From contig OZ242170.1 in NCBI GenBank assembly GCA_965205545.1, positions 1,302,001-1,366,000 of the forward strand: DNA of 64,000 bases. The letters run 5' to 3'. A model generated the notes under the pieces. It was not told the origin of the DNA and made no database searches. It saw only the letters and a program-made list of their open reading frames with translations. The position numbers and the translations under genes were made by a program. How positions within the stretch are numbered: the stretch's first letter is position 1; each line of letters starts with the position of its first letter. Shown one piece after another: positions 17,648 to 27,028 of this stretch. Origin of the DNA: Bin55 sp965205545 (GTDB lineage: Bacteria > Pseudomonadota > Gammaproteobacteria > Pseudomonadales > Azotimanducaceae).

Positions 17648-18847
17648 ATGCCAGCATTGGACGGACTCAGAATTCTAGACATGACTCAATACGAGGCAGG
17701 CACTTCGTGCACTCAAGCTCTCGCGTGGCTTGGAGCCGATGTGGTCAAGATCGAAGCACCGGGCCACGGGGATCCGGGGCGAGCGGTCGGTTTGACTTCT
17801 GAACAAGCCTATTCGTCCTACTTTTGCAATTGGAATGCCAACAAGCGCTCCGTCGTTTTGAATCTTCAAACCGACGAAGGTCGGGAAATTCTTCTTGACC
17901 TAGTTCCGAAGTTTGATGTCTTTGTAGAAAACTATGGGCCAGGCGTAGTAGAGAGACTAGAGATTGACTACAACACGCTGAAGGCTGTGAACCCCTGTCT
18001 AATCTACGCGCGCCTCAAAGGGTTCGGATTAAGCGGCCCCTACTCAGATTTCAAGTGCTACGACATGGTTGCGCAAGCCGCCGCTGGTGCTCTGTCGGTA
18101 ACAGGAGAGCCGGATGGGCCTCCAATCGTTCCTGGTCCAACAACAGGTGACTCGGGATCTGGTGTCCAGCTTGCAATGGCCATACTTGCTGCTTACGTTC
18201 AACGGATCAACACCGGCAAAGGACAATGCATAGAAGTGTCTATGCAAGAGGCTATGACCTACTTCATGCGCACCAGAATTGCTACAGGATCAAAGTGGGG
18301 CACACGCGCAGCTTGGCGAACGGGCAATATTCACGGATTGCCCCCTGTGAACATGTACCCCTGCGCTCCTTTTGAGCAAAACGACTGGATCTACATCATG
18401 CCTATTACATCGGGGCATTGGGACGCTCTTTGCGCGGCAATCGACCGTACGGATCTTCTTGTCGACGAGCGATTTGCCGACATGGCGGCAAGGAGAATCC
18501 ATAAGGATGAACTCTACGACACTATTTGTAGTTGGACTTCCGAGCGCTCCAAGCACGAAGCCATGCAAACACTTGGCAAGGCAGGTGTCCCCTGCTCGGC
18601 AGTGCTGGATACCAAAGAACTACATACGGATCCTCATTTGACTCAGCGCAATTTCGTGAAGATGGTTGAACATCACGGTCATGGGACAGTCCCACTACTT
18701 GGATTTGCGCCGAGAATGTCCGAGTCTGAAGTGGAAATCAAGGCTGCACCTTTGCTTGGTCAGCACACGCTTGAAGTCTTGACGCAAGATCTTGGAATCG
18801 ACGAAGATAGGTTCGCCGAACTCAAAAACGAAGGAATCGTTGAGTAG
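17648..18847 (+). CDS. CaiB/BaiF (class III) CoA transferase with catalytic Asp
   Basis: Transfers CoA between carboxylic acids through an aspartyl-CoA intermediate. The 399 residues include GLRILDMTQYEAGTSCTQAL at the N-terminus, LGADVVKIEAPG, and FGLSGPYSDFKCYDMVAQAA, in which the aspartate of YDMV aligns with the catalytic residue of the family. Substrates cannot be told from sequence. It opens the acyl-CoA gene island and is convergent, 20 bases apart, with the amidohydrolase gene. Confidence 0.9.
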   Translation: MPALDGLRILDMTQYEAGTSCTQALAWLGADVVKIEAPGHGDPGRAVGLTSEQAYSSYFCNWNANKRSVVLNLQTDEGREILLDLVPKFDVFVENYGPGVVERLEIDYNTLKAVNPCLIYARLKGFGLSGPYSDFKCYDMVAQAAAGALSVTGEPDGPPIVPGPTTGDSGSGVQLAMAILAAYVQRINTGKGQCIEVSMQEAMTYFMRTRIATGSKWGTRAAWRTGNIHGLPPVNMYPCAPFEQNDWIYIMPITSGHWDALCAAIDRTDLLVDERFADMAARRIHKDELYDTICSWTSERSKHEAMQTLGKAGVPCSAVLDTKELHTDPHLTQRNFVKMVEHHGHGTVPLLGFAPRMSESEVEIKAAPLLGQHTLEVLTQDLGIDEDRFAELKNEGIVE

Positions 18848-18867
18848 CCCAATCCAAGCTGCTCGTA

Positions 18868-20310
18868 CTAGGCATCGCTTCCCGAACCACGCGATTCGTC
18901 TGCCGCAATTTCATAGACCACATCTCCATCAACAACGGTTAACCGAACGTGGTTCGTTGAGAGGTCGTTTCGCGCGTCGGACCAACGCTTGTTCAATAGG
19001 CACAAGTCAGCGGCTTCCCCGACACACACCCGACGCGATGGCCCACCCGGAGATTCAGGTCTGGTTGTGAACAGCTCGAGTGCACGGTCCGGATCGATGG
19101 ACTCTCTCGTACCAATCACCCGGCCATCGCGAGTGGTTCTATTGACTGCAGCCCAGATAGCTTTCCAAGGATTGCAAGACCCAAATGGCGCATCTGTTCC
19201 ACCGCCAACTCTCATCCCCGCATCCAACAAGCCGCGTACCCGAAAAAGTGAGTCCAACTCATCCGGTCCCATGTCGTGCACATATTGATCACCCCGCTCC
19301 AGAATGAAATTTGGCTGTGTGACAACGGTTAGATCTAACTCCTGCATGATGTTCAATGTGTCCTCTTCTACCACTGAGGCATGTTCGATGCGATCGCCGG
19401 GAATCGATCCAACAGCCTGCAGTGCGGACAAAGCAAAAACAAGCTCGACACGCGAAACGCAATGAATAGCGACTGGCCTGCCACAATCGTGCGCAACAGC
19501 AATGCGCCTTTCGAACGAATCGATTGGCGGCAAATCATAGTCATCAATAAGTAGTTTGAGTGGACCTTCACTCAATTGCTCGTTTCCCATCAGAAAGACC
19601 CGAAGCCGGCTTCCAAGCAAGCTGCAGATCAAGCCGCGGGTACCTTCATCGTTGAACGGTGTAGCATCCGTAACTCCAGTGATGCCCATCGACAAAAGAT
19701 GATCGCCAATTCGTGAGACATCTTCTCGCAACGAATCCAAAGGAGGAAAAACACTTCTAAGCGTCCTATCCATGCGAAACATTTGTCCGTCCCCACTCGC
19801 GTTTAAATCCAGCTCCTTGAGTGCCTGGGTATTCAAAATCCAAAGTCTTCCGGACCGATGCTGAATCCTAACTGGTCGGTCTCGGCACAAGGTGTCCAAC
19901 GTCGCCCGATCCAAGTCTCCAGCCACTGACTCGTGGTACCCAACTCCACGGATCCACCCAGTGCCGCTGACAGACTCCAACGCATCCAACAACTCGTCGA
20001 CATTACTCACTTCGGGCGGGCCGCATTGGACAGACGAAAATTGCGCCGCGAGAGCTAGAAGGTGCATGTGATGATCATGCAGACCTGGAATTAGCGCACA
20101 GCGATTGGCCTCGACAATTCGGTCTTGAGTTCGCGGGACAAGCGAATGGGCAACTTCTGCTATTACGCCATTTCGGCATCGAACGTCTACAACCGAATCA
20201 TCGTTGATTTCGGCGTTTTGGATAAGCAAACTGCCTGATTTCTCGTGCACTATCGCAACGCTTGCCCGCACAGCGGGATTTTTGGTGTGAGAATCTAATC
20301 TATCATGCAT
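18868..20310 (-). CDS. Amidohydrolase family protein, YtcJ-like
   Basis: A 480-residue metal-dependent hydrolase. The N-terminal composite barrel contains LIPGLHDHHMHL with the HxH metal motif; AIHCVSRVE and a late GGTDAPF, whose Asp is the usual metal and proton-shuttle residue, follow. YtcJ-type members lack an assigned substrate in most genomes. There is no signal peptide. The start at 20310 is 20 bases from the divergent enoyl-CoA hydratase start, and in-frame GTG codons slightly downstream are alternatives. The context suggests catabolism of a carbon source feeding the CoA enzymes around it. Confidence 0.83.
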   Translation of the reverse strand: MHDRLDSHTKNPAVRASVAIVHEKSGSLLIQNAEINDDSVVDVRCRNGVIAEVAHSLVPRTQDRIVEANRCALIPGLHDHHMHLLALAAQFSSVQCGPPEVSNVDELLDALESVSGTGWIRGVGYHESVAGDLDRATLDTLCRDRPVRIQHRSGRLWILNTQALKELDLNASGDGQMFRMDRTLRSVFPPLDSLREDVSRIGDHLLSMGITGVTDATPFNDEGTRGLICSLLGSRLRVFLMGNEQLSEGPLKLLIDDYDLPPIDSFERRIAVAHDCGRPVAIHCVSRVELVFALSALQAVGSIPGDRIEHASVVEEDTLNIMQELDLTVVTQPNFILERGDQYVHDMGPDELDSLFRVRGLLDAGMRVGGGTDAPFGSCNPWKAIWAAVNRTTRDGRVIGTRESIDPDRALELFTTRPESPGGPSRRVCVGEAADLCLLNKRWSDARNDLSTNHVRLTVVDGDVVYEIAADESRGSGSDA

Positions 20311-20330
20311 TCAGTGCTATTGCGAGTTCA

Positions 20331-21311
20331 ATGAACCATATCGCCAGAATAGTGCCCACAAACCTGACATCTCTGTCCCGACTTCTGCAGAATCCGTCCG
20401 CTGTTGAGGATTTTTGCATCTTCAATGGTGTCACCCATCTTGAAATAGAGATCGACGAACCGCAGGAATCGTGGACGATTTCCCCAGCGTGCCCGGTGAT
20501 TGCAGTCGGCGATTCTGACAATCCCCACCCGAGTGCCGACCTAGTAGTGGACACTCCGGAAGAACTGCAAGACATCGCGCAAGCAATTGCAGAACGACCC
20601 ATTGCATCGACAATGTTTGTTCAGTTGCTGCGCCACAATGAGAAATGCTCGATCGATCACGCTCTTCAAGCCGAGTCGCTGACTTTCTCTACGCTTCAAC
20701 ACGGTAAGGAATTCTTGACATGGCTCAAGACTCGAGGCGGCCCCATTGCAGAGGCTAGTGATTGCAATCCCGTCGTGTTGGTTGAACGAACTGATTCTGT
20801 GCTTGATTTGATTCTGAATCGACCTGAAAAGCACAATGCGTGGTCAGCATCAATGCGTGATGCGCTTTGCGAAGGATTGGCACTGGCTTTGGAGGATCGA
20901 TCCATCGAGCAAGTTCGGCTAAGGGGAAATGGCCCTTCATTCTGCTCTGGTGGAGACTTAGATGAGTTTGGCAGCGCACGGGACGCCGGAGTTGCGCACG
21001 TTTCGCGGACGGTGCGCAATGCTGGAAGACTAATCGACGCACTGCGCGACAGACTGACGGTTAACGTACACGGCGCTTGCATTGGGGCCGGAATCGAAGT
21101 TCCATCGTTTTCAGCCAGGGTAGTTTCCTCGCCGGATGCACACTTCCAGTTGCCAGAGGTCAGAATGGGTCTTGTTCCGGGTGCCGGGGGAACAGCAAGC
21201 ATCCTTCGCAGAATAGGCAGACACCGATTGGCGTGGATGGGTCTGACAGGTGAGCGAATTTCACCTAAGACTGCCCTTGAATGGGGACTAATTGACGAAA
21301 TCGCTACGTAA
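20331..21311 (+). CDS. Enoyl-CoA hydratase/isomerase with an extra N-terminal domain
   Basis: The C-terminal 190 residues are a crotonase fold. DLILNRPEKHNAWSASM begins it, the oxyanion-hole segments are FCSGGDLDEFG and GACIGAGIEV, and both acidic residues of the hydratase site are present (GIEV and LPEVRMGLVPGAGGT). The first 130 residues are not part of a standard hydratase (normal length about 260) and contain AESLTFSTLQHGKEFLTWL, possibly a degenerate crotonase-like region. The start at 20331 is the first ATG after the divergent gene. Confidence 0.85.
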   Translation: MNHIARIVPTNLTSLSRLLQNPSAVEDFCIFNGVTHLEIEIDEPQESWTISPACPVIAVGDSDNPHPSADLVVDTPEELQDIAQAIAERPIASTMFVQLLRHNEKCSIDHALQAESLTFSTLQHGKEFLTWLKTRGGPIAEASDCNPVVLVERTDSVLDLILNRPEKHNAWSASMRDALCEGLALALEDRSIEQVRLRGNGPSFCSGGDLDEFGSARDAGVAHVSRTVRNAGRLIDALRDRLTVNVHGACIGAGIEVPSFSARVVSSPDAHFQLPEVRMGLVPGAGGTASILRRIGRHRLAWMGLTGERISPKTALEWGLIDEIAT

Positions 21312-21457
21312 TCGACCGCGCTGAGATTCGGAGCGGACCTCTCAACGCAAGCATTCAGCAAGCAAAAGGATGTTGCTAGCCTAGACGCAAAACCATTAGA
21401 CAGGCCAAATGCCAGGAGGGGCTTAGCTCACTTAGGAATCCTGTCAAAGCAGTTGAC

Positions 21458-22477
21458 ATGGTTCTACAACACGTAATGGACAAGATTGTGGAAATTGGGG
21501 GGTATGCGGCTAGGTATTGCGGTCGCTTGTTCGCTAAAACAGGACACAATGTCGTACGAGTAGACACTGGAGAATACGATCCTGCATATGTTTCTCAAGA
21601 CGCAATGAAGGCATTTCTCGATGGCGGCAAGCAAATCATTGAAACCACAAATAGGGCTCTAATTCAACGCTTGGTTAAGGAAGCTGACGTAGTCGTCCTC
21701 GACGCAGATTGTGCAGACTCCATCGACGATTGGAATTTCGACGAATGGGCCAGTGAGGTAAGAGTTGCCATTACTCCGTTTGGCAGGACTGGACCGCACC
21801 GCAATTGGCAGGCAACCTCCGCAACGCTACTGGCGATGGGAGGATTCACATTCCTCATGGGCGACGCCGACCGCGAGCCACTCACATTGCCTGGGCACTT
21901 CGTGGAATTTCAGTCAGGTGCGTTTGCATACTCGGCAGCTCAGGCCTGTCGCCATGCACGCGAGCCAAATTCGATTGACATTAGCAAATTGGAAGTTGTC
22001 ATGGCGCTCAGCCAATTCACGACCGTTATGTGGCATTGCGCGAACACCATTCGTTCAAGACACGGCAACGACTTTTGGTCCGTCGTGCCGACAAACATGT
22101 TCAAGTGCAAGGATGGCTGGGTCTACATCAACATAGTTCCTGGTTTTTGGGATCCGTTCGTCGCGTTTCTCGAATTGCCGGAGCTTGTACTTGACGATCG
22201 CTTCATCACAAACGCGCGCAGGATGCGCAATCGAGATGCCTTGCATGAAATCACCGGAAATGTCCTTATTGGACTAACGCGCAACGAGATTCAATTGCGA
22301 GCTGTGGAGTGTCGCATACCCTTGGGATCAATCCTTACATTTGACGAAGTCCTAGACGATGAGCATCTCGCCAAACGACGCATGTGGGAAGAGTGGACTC
22401 TCGACGACAAACGAGTAAAGCTACCTCGTCTTCCTTGGATGATTCATGATTCCACCCCCTCAACCGACCTGGCTTGA
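21458..22477 (+). CDS. Class III CoA-transferase-like protein, catalytic Asp not conserved
   Basis: A 339-residue CaiB/BaiF-family protein, about 60 residues shorter than usual. Recognisable parts are GGYAARYCGRLFAKTGHNVVRVD, ITPFGRTGPHRNW and VPTNMFKCKDGWVYIN. Where the family has YDxxAQAMGG, this protein reads TSATLLAMGG, so the catalytic aspartate position appears to be serine. It may be a non-catalytic partner of another CoA transferase, or use a different residue. A second in-frame ATG at 21476 starts at MDKIVEIGG and is equally plausible. The next transferase gene follows after 15 bases. Confidence 0.78.
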   Translation: MVLQHVMDKIVEIGGYAARYCGRLFAKTGHNVVRVDTGEYDPAYVSQDAMKAFLDGGKQIIETTNRALIQRLVKEADVVVLDADCADSIDDWNFDEWASEVRVAITPFGRTGPHRNWQATSATLLAMGGFTFLMGDADREPLTLPGHFVEFQSGAFAYSAAQACRHAREPNSIDISKLEVVMALSQFTTVMWHCANTIRSRHGNDFWSVVPTNMFKCKDGWVYINIVPGFWDPFVAFLELPELVLDDRFITNARRMRNRDALHEITGNVLIGLTRNEIQLRAVECRIPLGSILTFDEVLDDEHLAKRRMWEEWTLDDKRVKLPRLPWMIHDSTPSTDLA

Positions 22478-22492
22478 CTATCGAGATCTCAA

Positions 22493-23713
22493 ATGGCTAA
22501 TGGACCGCTGAGAGATGTACGAATACTCGACTTGACCCACGTGTGGGCGGGTCCGTTAGCTACCCGAATACTCGGTGATCTGGGTGCGCAGGTGCTGAAG
22601 GTAGAGGCCCCAATGAGCCGTGGTCCTAGAACTTACCCTGGCATGCCGATAGCAGGATTTGTTGGAGGCGACGGCGGAGAGGAACCATACAACAAGAACG
22701 CCGCGTTCGTAAAGCTGCAAAGAAACAAAAAGAGCATTGCACTAGATCTCAAGAGCGAACAGGGTCGAGCGGTCTTCTTGGACCTTGTTGAAGTTGCGGA
22801 TGTGGTAATTGAGAACTTCAGCGCACGCGCGATGTCCGCACTCGAACTGCACTACAAAGTCCTTCAACAAAGAAATCCAAGAATCATTCACGTTGCAATG
22901 CCAGGCTTCGGTTTGTCAGGTCCCTACAAGGATTGGGTAGCCTTTGGTCCCACCGTTGAACCTATGTCGGGATTGACTCACGTTATGGGCTATTCGTGCA
23001 CTGAACCACGATCGACAGCAATGGCATTGCCCGATCCAATTGCAGCGGCCCACTCTGTGTGTGCGGTTCTCACAGCCCTCCGAAATCGCGATGTAACTGG
23101 ATTGGGATCTCTTGTTGAAATGTCGTTGCACGAATCGGCCGTGTCGGCCAACGGAGCATGGTTAGTCGACCATCAATTGAGCGCTGAGTTGACACGAATG
23201 GGCAACGCGCATCCGTCCATGGCTCCCCATGGTGTCTACCGGTGTCGCGGCGAGGACCAGTGGGTGGCGCTTGCGTGTCGAGACGACGCTGACTGGATCG
23301 CGCTATGCAGCTGCATTGACACGCTTGATGACGAGCTTAAAGTTCATGAGCGGCGGAAGCAACAAGCGGAAATCGACTCTCAAATCACAGATTGGACGTC
23401 AGTTCGCGACCACGATGATGTCGAGAGCTTGCTCCAGCAGAGGCGGGTGCCCGTTGGTCATGTCCGCCGAACACCCGACATGGTGGCGGACACGCAAGTT
23501 CAAGCTCGAGGGTTTTTCGTTCCTTTGGAACAAGACACTCCGATGCCGGGAAATCCCATCAAGATGCATGGGATTTCCACCCAAGACTGGACCCCGTGTC
23601 CTCCGCTTGGGAACAACAACAGGGAAGTTCTCGCTGGTTGGTTGGACATGTCTGATGAGGAAATCGAGAGCCTCTACGAGCAGCAGGTTGTCTTCGACAG
23701 ACCTCCCAAATGA
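22493..23713 (+). CDS. Class III CoA-transferase family protein, FGPT subtype
   Basis: A 406-residue CaiB/BaiF-family protein. It starts PLRDVRILDLTHVWAGPLATR, then LGAQVLKVEAP and PGFGLSGPYKDWVAFGPTVEP. In this subtype the segment normally holding the catalytic aspartate (YDxxAQ) reads FGPTVEP, so a glycine aligns with it. It follows the 21458 gene at 15 bases, and the two may form a heteromer as in two-subunit CoA transferases such as BbsEF. Substrate unknown. Confidence 0.87.
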   Translation: MANGPLRDVRILDLTHVWAGPLATRILGDLGAQVLKVEAPMSRGPRTYPGMPIAGFVGGDGGEEPYNKNAAFVKLQRNKKSIALDLKSEQGRAVFLDLVEVADVVIENFSARAMSALELHYKVLQQRNPRIIHVAMPGFGLSGPYKDWVAFGPTVEPMSGLTHVMGYSCTEPRSTAMALPDPIAAAHSVCAVLTALRNRDVTGLGSLVEMSLHESAVSANGAWLVDHQLSAELTRMGNAHPSMAPHGVYRCRGEDQWVALACRDDADWIALCSCIDTLDDELKVHERRKQQAEIDSQITDWTSVRDHDDVESLLQQRRVPVGHVRRTPDMVADTQVQARGFFVPLEQDTPMPGNPIKMHGISTQDWTPCPPLGNNNREVLAGWLDMSDEEIESLYEQQVVFDRPPK

Positions 23714-23764
23714 CAATCCGTCCATAATTCTCTCCAATGTATTCCCTTAGCTTGGTTGCAAGAG

Positions 23765-25468
23765 ATGAGATTCACGAATGTCCGCCTATCCCAACTGTTG
23801 GCCACAACGTTACTGCTGTTTAGCTGGATGGCTTCGTCGCATGCTGAACAAAACGACAACACCTTAGATGGGTATGTCCACCGGGCAGACGACTCCTATA
23901 ACTGGACGATCGCCTCCAACCAAGTAATTGACGACTTCCGTTTCATTGTTGTACGGCTGACTTCGCAAACTTGGCTGACTCCAGAGCAAGTCAATCGCGT
24001 CGAGTGGCAGCATTGGTTGGAGTTTTACATCCCAAACGAACTCGCCTCCGACGTTGCGTTTCTCTTCATTACAGGTGGCAGCGTCAACTCAAGCATGCCG
24101 AACACGCCAGACTCGACACTCTTGCAAGTGGCTCAAACGACTCGAAACGTCGTTGTGAAGCTGCCCCAGGTGCCCAATCAGCCACTTGAGTTCCTAAGCG
24201 ACGGCCAAGGAAGGTCCGAGGACGACTTGATCGCGTTTTCCTGGGTGCAGTTCTTGAAGACGAGCAACACGATGTGGATTGCCCAAAATGCCATGGTCAA
24301 GAGCGCGGTACGAGCTATGGATGCCACAAGCGAGGTCTTGGCATCCGAGGAAGCCGGGCAACTATCTGTCGAGAATTTCGTAGTGGCTGGTGGTTCAAAA
24401 CGAGGTTGGACCACTTGGCTGACAGCCGCCATGGACTCACGTGTAATTGGCATCATCCCCCTTGTCTTCGATGCCCTAAACACCCGTCCTTCCATGCGTC
24501 ACCACTTTGAATCGTATGGCTTCTGGTCGGTTTCCATTGGCGACTATGTAAACCATGGAATCATGCCTAAATTGCGGTCGAAGGAATTGGACCCACTCGT
24601 AGCCTACGTCGATCCCTACGAGTATCGAGAGAGCTTGCAGATCCCGAAGTTCATCGTCAATTCCACTGGCGATCAATTTTTCCTTCCAGATTCCTCGCAG
24701 TTCTATTGGGATGGGCTCTCCAATCCAAAGTACCTTCGATACATTCCGAACACAGATCACAGTCTTGATGGATCGGATGCGGTAGAGAGTATCGCAGCCT
24801 TTCTCTCGCTCGTTTCCCAAGGGAAAGACATACCTAGCATTGAATGGACGAGAGAGGATTCAAACTCCATTGAGGTTCGAACCTCGCAGCCACCCTTGCA
24901 AGCTCTGCTCTGGTCGGCGCACAATGCCACAAGCCGCGACTTTAGACTCCTGCCGTCAGACGAGAACGGCGCGCCTAGTGGGCCTATCTATTCCATGAGT
25001 GTATTGAACCCTTCAACTGATGATGGCCTTGAGTTCCACGCGTCGCTGAACCCCAAAGATTCTGGCTGGACCGCATGGTTTGTTGAATTTGCCTTCGATG
25101 TTGGTCTTTCCATTCCCCTGAAACTAACTACTAACGTACAGGTCACTCCCGAAACTCTGCCATTTGCTGGCAAAGACAGCACGCAGGACACCTACCTAAC
25201 CATTCACTGCGAGAACTTGGACCAGGGTTCCAATGCTCCAACGAGAGTGTTGGATTTCCTCTCCGACACGGTCGAGACTCCCACGTCAAACCATGTGCAA
25301 CACAACGATCGCACCTACTTCACTTGGAAACAATCCAAGGATATCCGTGTCGAAGGAACAGCAGTTGCCAATTTCCTCGAATCCGTCGGATATGTCGATT
25401 GTCGCTATCAGCTCGAGTCAGGCAAGGGACCCACACTACCACCTATTGACGAACAACGAAGCGAGTGA
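23765..25468 (+). CDS. PhoPQ-activated pathogenicity-related (PqaA-type) secreted protein
   Basis: A 567-residue protein with a signal peptide (LLATTLLLFSWMASSHA) that matches the PqaA family, an alpha/beta-hydrolase-like fold. The nucleophile-elbow region reads VVAGGSKRGWTTWLTAAMD, followed by VIGIIPLVFDALN and a late PNTDHSLDGSD that could supply the His and Asp. It is probably periplasmic. PqaA in Salmonella is PhoPQ-regulated, but nothing here shows that regulation. The ATG at 23765 is preferred to a TTG three codons earlier. It precedes the envelope operon by 51 bases and might be its first gene. Confidence 0.83.
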   Translation: MRFTNVRLSQLLATTLLLFSWMASSHAEQNDNTLDGYVHRADDSYNWTIASNQVIDDFRFIVVRLTSQTWLTPEQVNRVEWQHWLEFYIPNELASDVAFLFITGGSVNSSMPNTPDSTLLQVAQTTRNVVVKLPQVPNQPLEFLSDGQGRSEDDLIAFSWVQFLKTSNTMWIAQNAMVKSAVRAMDATSEVLASEEAGQLSVENFVVAGGSKRGWTTWLTAAMDSRVIGIIPLVFDALNTRPSMRHHFESYGFWSVSIGDYVNHGIMPKLRSKELDPLVAYVDPYEYRESLQIPKFIVNSTGDQFFLPDSSQFYWDGLSNPKYLRYIPNTDHSLDGSDAVESIAAFLSLVSQGKDIPSIEWTREDSNSIEVRTSQPPLQALLWSAHNATSRDFRLLPSDENGAPSGPIYSMSVLNPSTDDGLEFHASLNPKDSGWTAWFVEFAFDVGLSIPLKLTTNVQVTPETLPFAGKDSTQDTYLTIHCENLDQGSNAPTRVLDFLSDTVETPTSNHVQHNDRTYFTWKQSKDIRVEGTAVANFLESVGYVDCRYQLESGKGPTLPPIDEQRSE

Positions 25469-25519
25469 TGCCCGCAACATAACAATGTTGGCACAGGCCA
25501 ATCAAGAATAACGAACGCT

Positions 25520-26281
25520 ATGAAATGGTTGTACAAAGTCGAAAACTACGTGATCGATACGGTGCGTGTTTTGCTTGTGCTAACAGGCGGTCTCATGGCG
25601 GTTGCGGCAACGGTTCTCCTGCTTTGGGCAGGTTTCGCCGCATTCCAACCAACTGAGACTGCCATTCGAGACAACCTGAAAGCTCCCGCCTACTCCGAAC
25701 TGCGCAGTCGCTTGCTGCCTGTGGCCAGTGAATCAGCTAACAGTACGCCAATCGACGCAGACCAAAGCTCGCCGGTACAGGATTCGCCGTTTGAGGCCCG
25801 TCTGAGAGTCGTCACAGAAACTCTCGACAAGCAATACAATCTTGTCGGACGCGAAGAGAAAAAATTTTCTGACAGCTACAGTCCCCAACGGCTCGAAGCT
25901 CTGCTGATTGCAGGTGACTTAGAGGAATTCCGCAGTGACAACAGTGTCATGGATCACTATCTAGACTCTCTTCAAAAGTTTGCGACTGACCTAAGCACCG
26001 ATGCAATGCTCTCTCGTATAGCCGACACCTCCGCGCGAACATCACTGATCCTCAATGCCATCAACGAGTTCCAAGCGGAATACTTGTATGCACTGGACAT
26101 CTCCACACACGCCGCACTTGTCGAAAGCTCGCAAGCCAAGGCATCTAAAGCATCGTTCATCAAAACGCTTTTGTGGTTTGTGCTTTGTGCGGGGTCTATA
26201 TTTTTCGCTGCCTGTTTGGTATTGGTCGTATTTCGAATCGAACGAAATTTGCGTCATCACGAGGAGGGTGAGCCAGCCTAA
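25520..26281 (+). CDS. Bitopic membrane protein of the envelope-motor operon, unknown function
   Basis: I do not recognise a named family. The 253 residues have a membrane segment near the N-terminus (about 17-44), a hydrophilic, largely helical middle of about 165 residues and a second membrane segment near the C-terminus (about 213-238), ending with a short charged tail. With two segments, the middle is predicted to lie on one side, most likely the periplasm. Its stop overlaps the next ATG, so it is coupled to the acidic protein downstream. It is the first gene of the nine-gene operon that includes the channel protein at 32029 and the VWA proteins. Confidence 0.72.
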   Translation: MKWLYKVENYVIDTVRVLLVLTGGLMAVAATVLLLWAGFAAFQPTETAIRDNLKAPAYSELRSRLLPVASESANSTPIDADQSSPVQDSPFEARLRVVTETLDKQYNLVGREEKKFSDSYSPQRLEALLIAGDLEEFRSDNSVMDHYLDSLQKFATDLSTDAMLSRIADTSARTSLILNAINEFQAEYLYALDISTHAALVESSQAKASKASFIKTLLWFVLCAGSIFFAACLVLVVFRIERNLRHHEEGEPA

Positions 26282-27024
26282 TGCTTAACTCGCAAAGATC
26301 TGCTTTGAAGATTGCAGTGTTGCTGTTTGCAACACTGCCACTGCAAGCGACTTTGGCAGACGAAGCGACTGAAGAAAGCAACGACCCTTGCGAGGATCTG
26401 CTAGTCGTAATTTCCTCCGATGATGAGGGAGACGTCGAGAACACATCCAAAAGCCTCGATCTATCTATCGAAAAACTGGACGAGTGCCTTAATGCTCTGC
26501 TCTATGGAGATTCAGGTGGCAACGGTGGCAACTCAAACGCCGCAGACGCCAATGCACCACAAGAGACCCTCAATTCCGGAGAAACCACCGCGATTGGATC
26601 CGAAAATTCGAACACTTTAGCATCGAGCCTAGCCGGGCTGGATGAGCACTTGGCTAACCAAGAGATCGAGTTGGCGCCAATAGAAAAACAATCGAACAGT
26701 AACTCTAGGTCTGAAGAAGGGAGGGATTCCACAGAAGAGCGATCTCAGCTATTGTCGCACCTCGATCAGGAGGAACAAAGCGTTGACACCAAGGTCTCAC
26801 CGGGTGATGCCTCTGACAACACCGGTCGTTCTGAACTTCAAGGAGGCGATCCCACACAAGACAGTAAACATGCCGAACCAAATCGACAGCCAGCGGATCC
26901 AGAGGATGAGGACGAGTTGCTCAGGCAATTGAGAGAAGCAGCCGAAAAAGAATCTAATCCACGAACGAAGCAAGCATTGTGGGACCAATACTATGAATAC
27001 TTGGACAATCGGGAAAAGGGTTAG
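26281..27024 (+). CDS. Secreted acidic low-complexity protein, unknown
   Basis: No family recognised. A signal peptide (ALKIAVLLFATLPLQATLA) is followed by a mature region rich in Glu, Asp, Ser, Asn and Gln with GGNGGNSN near residue 80, probably disordered. The C-terminal 35 residues are more ordered and charged (DEDELLRQLREAAEKESN), likely a helix. It may be a periplasmic linker or scaffold. It overlaps the upstream gene and is followed after four bases by the next. Confidence 0.65.
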   Translation: MLNSQRSALKIAVLLFATLPLQATLADEATEESNDPCEDLLVVISSDDEGDVENTSKSLDLSIEKLDECLNALLYGDSGGNGGNSNAADANAPQETLNSGETTAIGSENSNTLASSLAGLDEHLANQEIELAPIEKQSNSNSRSEEGRDSTEERSQLLSHLDQEEQSVDTKVSPGDASDNTGRSELQGGDPTQDSKHAEPNRQPADPEDEDELLRQLREAAEKESNPRTKQALWDQYYEYLDNREKG

Positions 27025-27028
27025 TCGC

